DNA of 8,809 bases from assembly GCA_011523725.1 (NCBI GenBank), contig WTGD01000385.1, positions 1 through 8,809 of the forward strand. The letters are read 5' to 3'. Both the position numbers and the translations under genes were made by a program. The notes under the pieces were generated by a model. The model searched no databases. It was not told the DNA's origin and saw only the letters and a program-made list of their open reading frames with translations. This stretch comes from Nitrospinota bacterium (lineage in GTDB: Bacteria > UBA8248). Shown one piece after another: positions 6,100-8,809 of this stretch (its first letter is position 1; every line of letters starts with the position of its first letter).

Positions 6100-6693
6100 C
6101 TACGCGAACTCCAGCCCGACGAACGTGGCCGTTGGGTGTCCCTCCAGGGGGTCCGAGAGGTGCGAGCGGGTGAAGACGAAAAACCGGTTGTGGTAGAGCG
6201 TCTGAAACTGGATGAAGCCCGCCTTGTCCACCCCGCGCCTCGAGGCCGTGTTGCCCGCCTCGACGAAGATGAGAGAGCGCGCGAGGCCCAGTTTTTCGCC
6301 GTATTCGAGGGCGCGCCTCAGAACGGCGGGGTAGAGGTTCTTCCCCCGCCAGGGCTCCAGGGTGAAGGCGTCGTATAGATAGATTTCCTTGGGTCCAGGC
6401 TTTACCGCCTTGTCGATTTCCTCCACCCCCACCACGCCGCGCGCTCCCCAGATATAGCTCACCGCCTTGCCGTTTTCGAGCGCGACGAAGCACTTCTCGC
6501 CCCGCTCGAAGCGCCTCGCCGTCAGTTTCTCGCCCTGTACGTCGGTGATGAGGTGGCGATTCTCCGATGCGCCGTCGAGGATGACGTGCTCGACCTCGAT
6601 TCTCGCCTCGCTCGGTGGTATTTCGTCAGTGTGTGGGAAATCGTACAGGCAAAGCTCCACCGACGTCAGGAATATCGATTTCAGGAAATCCAA
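6100..6693 (-). CDS. GNAT family N-acetyltransferase
   Basis: The 197 aa have a single GNAT fold, which moves an acyl group from acyl-CoA to an amine or similar nucleophile. The core motif is EIYLYDAFTLEPWRGKNLYP (103-122), with the CoA-pyrophosphate loop at about 116-121 (RGKNLY), followed by a helix and SLIFVEAGNTASRRGVDKAGF (140-160), the strand-plus-Asn helix typical of GNATs. The start is TTG. AAAGGAG (6704-6710), part of which overlaps the stop codon of the kinase gene, lies 10 bases upstream; no ATG fits better. The 15-bp gap to the kinase and 51-bp gap to the CelD-like gene place it in the operon. It could do the final N-acetylation of an MshD-like step, but MshD itself is a two-domain GNAT and this has only one. 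Substrate not known. Confidence 0.8.
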   Translation of the reverse strand: MDFLKSIFLTSVELCLYDFPHTDEIPPSEARIEVEHVILDGASENRHLITDVQGEKLTARRFERGEKCFVALENGKAVSYIWGARGVVGVEEIDKAVKPGPKEIYLYDAFTLEPWRGKNLYPAVLRRALEYGEKLGLARSLIFVEAGNTASRRGVDKAGFIQFQTLYHNRFFVFTRSHLSDPLEGHPTATFVGLEFA

Positions 6694-6708
6694 AAGGGGA
6701 TGACTCCT

Positions 6709-7725
6709 TTATTTGAGAAGCGCGTCGAGGAAAGGCTCGAGCGAAGCCCGGAGAGGCCCCAAGTCCCTCCTCTTTTCGAAATGCTCCCGTACCATCCTTG
6801 CGGTATGCGGAATGCTCGCAAGATAGCGCTCCGCTCCGCGCGCCTCTTTCTGATAGGCGAACGTGCCGATGGCCTTCAGGTTTCGCTGTATGGCTGTCCC
6901 GCGCAGGGCGCGTTCGTATTCTTCTTTATCCGAGAAGAGGCGGTGGCCGCAAGTCTCCCAGTAGCGGGCGATGAGGTAATCCCGCGCTTCGGCTCCGAGA
7001 TCGACGTAGCTGTCGAAGACGAGAGAGGCCAGATCATACAGGGCAGGCCCCATGCGCGCGTCCTGAAAATCGATGGCGATCACCACATCGTCCAGCACCA
7101 TCAGGTTCCTGCTGTGGAAATCGCGGTGCGTGAGGCGGAAGGGAATCCGGCAGATTTCCTCGCACAGTTCGCGGAATGCCGCATCGAGCGCGTGCTCATC
7201 CGTCGCCATCCCCAGAAGTTTCTCGAAGGCGTATTTGCGCGTGTGGTGAAGCTCGTTCGTGAAGAATTCCGGGTCGAAGCGCCGCGCCAGGGCGATTCTC
7301 TCGCCTGCGGGCGTTCCCGGTGCCTCCTGCATGGCGGCTATCATATCGAGTGCGGCGGCGTAGAGTGGCTCCGCCCGCTCCCATCCGCCGCGCCGCCAGG
7401 CGTCTTCGAGCGATTCATCGCCGCAGTCCTCCAGCAAGATGACGCCCGCCTCCCCATCCACCGCGAAAATCTCAGGGACCCTCACGCCGATCTCCCCCAA
7501 ATGCGCCTGCACGTCGATGAAGGGGAGCGTCTCTTTCGTGAACGGCTCAGGCGTAATCATGCCGACCGAGCTTTGGCGTGTTCCCCCTGCGTGGATGAGC
7601 CGGGCGTAGTCACGCGTCGAGGCGTCGCCCGCAAGCGGCGTGAGAGACGATACGCCGACGCCGAAGCAATCGCGCGCCAGGGCCTTCAGGCGCTCGTGCG
7701 CCTGCTCTGTGAGGTTCGCCTTCAT
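6709..7725 (-). CDS. AmgK-like sugar kinase (COG3178 phosphotransferase)
   Basis: The 338 aa belong to the APH/choline-kinase fold and look most like AmgK, which phosphorylates MurNAc and GlcNAc at the anomeric carbon in cell-wall recycling. Marks are PLAGDASTRDYAR (30-42, nucleotide-loop region), ILLEDCGDESL (96-106), the catalytic LTHRDFHSRNLM (198-209) with Asp202 and Asn207, the metal-binding IDFQDA (218-223, Asp219), GPALYDLASL (226-235) and AIQRNLKAIGTFA (278-290), a stretch typical of this subgroup. The reading frame is open further upstream to 8118, but ATG at 7725 overlaps the upstream stop as ATGA and gives the expected length. Its usual partner MurU, a uridylyltransferase, is not in the window. 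It may supply a sugar-1-phosphate or phosphorylate the operon's own intermediate. General APH-type kinase is the fallback call. Confidence 0.82.
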   Translation of the reverse strand: MKANLTEQAHERLKALARDCFGVGVSSLTPLAGDASTRDYARLIHAGGTRQSSVGMITPEPFTKETLPFIDVQAHLGEIGVRVPEIFAVDGEAGVILLEDCGDESLEDAWRRGGWERAEPLYAAALDMIAAMQEAPGTPAGERIALARRFDPEFFTNELHHTRKYAFEKLLGMATDEHALDAAFRELCEEICRIPFRLTHRDFHSRNLMVLDDVVIAIDFQDARMGPALYDLASLVFDSYVDLGAEARDYLIARYWETCGHRLFSDKEEYERALRGTAIQRNLKAIGTFAYQKEARGAERYLASIPHTARMVREHFEKRRDLGPLRASLEPFLDALLK

Positions 7726-8573
7726 GCGGGACTCGGCTTGTTCTGAGAGGTGAGCGTCCGCATGGCGCGCGCCGCGGCGTCGAGCGTCTCGGCGTAGGGC
7801 TCCTCTTTTCGTCTGAGTTCGAGCGCGAGCGTTCCCGGGTAGCCTTGGGCGTCGAGCGTCGTGAAGAAAGAGGGCCACTCGAAAGCGCCCTCGCCGGGGA
7901 TGAGGTGCGCGTCGTTTCGCCCGTCGTTGTCGTGCAGATGCGCCGCTACGCAAAAGGGCATCAACCGCTCGATAGCGCTTCGGGTGTTTTGTCCCTCGGT
8001 GATGAGGGCGTGGCCGGTGTCGATGCAGATTCTGAGCCTGGGGTGGCCGATGCGCGCCACGAACCCGGCCAGAGGCTCCGCGCGGCCCAGGGCGGAGGGG
8101 ATGTTCTCGAGCGCCCAAACCACGTCCAACTCTTCGGCCAGGGGTAAAAGCCGCGCGATGCTCGCTTCCAGCGCCTCGTAGGTGTCCCCGTCCCCCGCTT
8201 CGCCCGGCGCGCTCGGGTGGATCACAACGACGCGTGCGCCAAAGGGGCGGAAGGCGCGCAGGGCCTGAATCGTTTTATCGATCGCCGCCTCGCGGGCGTC
8301 CTTATCGGGCGCGGCGAGGGAGAGCCAGCGCCCTTCTCTCGCTTCGCTCAGATCCACATAAAAAGGCGCGTGGAAAGAGGGCGCTTCGAGGGAGAGGTCC
8401 GCCAGCCAGTCTTTGAGGGCCTTGAGCTTGGCCTCGTCGCCTGTGTCGAAATGGGGCGTCATCGCCCACAATTCGATTTTCCCGAATCCGGCGTCGGCCG
8501 CTTCTTTCAAGTGCTCGAAGCGGAGAGGTTCATAGGCGAACAGGTGCGCAGAGAGGGCGAGATCGGGCGCCAA
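7722..8573 (-). CDS. Xylose isomerase-like TIM-barrel protein
   Basis: The protein belongs to the AP endonuclease 2 / sugar phosphate isomerase-epimerase superfamily (PF01261). Members are metal-dependent TIM barrels acting on sugars, inositols or related compounds. From TTG at 8573 it has 283 aa. Visible family marks are SAHLF (8-12), GFGKIELWA (29-37), SFHAP (66-70), VVVIHPS (115-121), ALENIP (154-159, Glu156), ICIDTGHA (182-189, Asp185 and His188), AAHLHDNDG (210-218) and LALELR (249-254, Glu252), which supply the usual Glu/Asp/His/Glu metal site. The frame stays open to a TTG at 8651, but that codon lies in the -35 box of the promoter. The TTG at 8573 has AAGGG six bases upstream, and ALSAHLF starts the first barrel strand as expected. 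First gene of the operon; its stop overlaps the kinase start. Isomerase, epimerase or inositol-type activity cannot be told apart here. Confidence 0.83.
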   Translation of the reverse strand: MAPDLALSAHLFAYEPLRFEHLKEAADAGFGKIELWAMTPHFDTGDEAKLKALKDWLADLSLEAPSFHAPFYVDLSEAREGRWLSLAAPDKDAREAAIDKTIQALRAFRPFGARVVVIHPSAPGEAGDGDTYEALEASIARLLPLAEELDVVWALENIPSALGRAEPLAGFVARIGHPRLRICIDTGHALITEGQNTRSAIERLMPFCVAAHLHDNDGRNDAHLIPGEGAFEWPSFFTTLDAQGYPGTLALELRRKEEPYAETLDAAARAMRTLTSQNKPSPA

Positions 8574-8621
8574 GGGTTTCCCTTCGATGAGGGGGCGGTG
8601 GAGCGCGATTGACGGGGGCCG

Positions 8622-8651
8622 ATTATACGCTCCCCAGGATAAGAGCGGCAA
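8622..8651 (-). promoter_or_regulatory. Candidate sigma70 promoter of the seven-gene operon
   Basis: On the minus strand a perfect -10 box TATAAT lies at 8627-8622, with TTGCCG (4 of 6 consensus) at 8651-8646 and an 18-bp spacer. In GC-rich DNA a perfect TATAAT is unlikely by chance. Transcription would start near 8615, leaving a leader of about 40 nt before the TTG at 8573. No obvious operator or riboswitch is seen between them. Confidence 0.6.
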
Positions 8652-8699
8652 CGCGGGGCCGGGGACGGGGTTGTTGGAAAAGTCAATCGTTGGGGGGCT

Positions 8700-8769
8700 G
8701 TAGGGGTCGCATACATGCGACCCGGCCTTTTTCGCCGCCCGTCATGGGCCGCATATATGCGGCCCCTAC
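8700..8769. repeat. 70-bp composite of facing GTAGGGG hairpins
   Basis: The ends are GTAGGGG (8700-8706) and CCCCTAC (8763-8769). The left hairpin has arms GGGTCGCAT (8704-8712) and ATGCGACCC (8715-8723). The right one is a perfect 20-bp palindrome, GGGCCGCATATATGCGGCCC (8746-8765). The two hairpins are related (GTCGCAT against GCCGCAT) and lie in opposite orientation, the same design as 175-247 and 1535-1629 but with different stem sequences. It lies upstream of the operon promoter. Confidence 0.8.
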
Positions 8770-8791
8770 ACATCTCCCTCGAATAGCGACC

Positions 8792-8809
8792 GTAGGGGCG
8801 GACCTGCGT
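8792..8809 (+). repeat. GTAGGGG-family hairpin, cut by window end
   Basis: GTAGGGGCGGACCTGCGT matches the left arm and loop of the hairpin at 330-355 (loop CTATGT there, apparently CTGCGT here). The right arm would lie beyond the window. Confidence 0.65.

Noticed and set aside
6553..7746. Long open frame on the plus strand (397 codons) opposite the GNAT and kinase genes
   Set aside because: It is antisense to two genes with clear family motifs, has no recognisable domain, and long antisense frames are expected in GC-rich coding DNA.
7726..8118. Upstream extension of the kinase reading frame
   Set aside because: It lies wholly within the TIM-barrel gene in another frame, is rich in Arg and Pro, and the ATG at 7725 gives the family length with an ATGA overlap.
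8652..8809. Possible leftward gene upstream of the operon
   Set aside because: Open frames here consist of the hairpin repeats and the promoter region; no supported start or protein family is visible.

Overview
The window is GC-rich bacterial chromosome with eight protein genes and three intergenic stretches packed with short hairpin-forming repeats. There is no rRNA, tRNA, CRISPR array, transposase or phage gene. Promoters look sigma70-like and starts carry Shine-Dalgarno sequences, with TTG and GTG used freely. A GH3 NagZ plus an AmgK-like kinase suggests peptidoglycan or amino-sugar recycling of the Gram-negative type. The glycosyltransferase resembles actinobacterial MshA, but the rest does not look actinobacterial. 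My guess is an uncultured proteobacterial or 'deltaproteobacterial-like' lineage; this is weakly held, and the sequence alone does not fix the phylum.

Layout. 1-428 is non-coding and holds hairpin repeats and a candidate promoter. 447-1499 (+) is a divergent YchF-family P-loop NTPase on its own. 1500-1911 lies between convergent genes and carries GTAGGGG-type hairpins plus a 32-bp inverted repeat whose two arms look like intrinsic terminators facing each other. 1912-8573 (-) is one tight seven-gene operon. In transcription order it encodes a xylose-isomerase-like TIM-barrel protein, an AmgK-like sugar kinase, a GNAT acetyltransferase, a CelD/BioF2-type acyltransferase, an MshA-like GT4 glycosyltransferase, a PIG-L/LmbE deacetylase, and NagZ. 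Neighbours overlap by 4 bp (ATGA) twice and are otherwise 7-51 bp apart. A TATAAT promoter sits just upstream at 8622-8651. 8652-8809 again holds hairpin repeats.

How the genes may work together. A glycosyltransferase followed by a PIG-L deacetylase and acyltransferases is the logic of mycothiol, bacillithiol and Nod-factor synthesis: attach GlcNAc, remove the N-acetyl group, then put something new on the free amine. The glycosyltransferase appears to keep the phosphate-acceptor residues of MshA. No cysteine ligase (MshC or BshC type) is present here. The operon is therefore best read as a candidate uncharacterised pathway for a glucosamine-containing conjugate, with a sugar kinase, a TIM-barrel isomerase/epimerase candidate and a hexosaminidase attached. 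This is inference from gene families and layout.

The second notable feature is the repeat family. At least ten hairpins share a GTAGGGG (or close variant) foot but have different stems. In two pairs with identical loops, the stem differences are compensatory base-pair changes, which suggests that the fold itself is kept.
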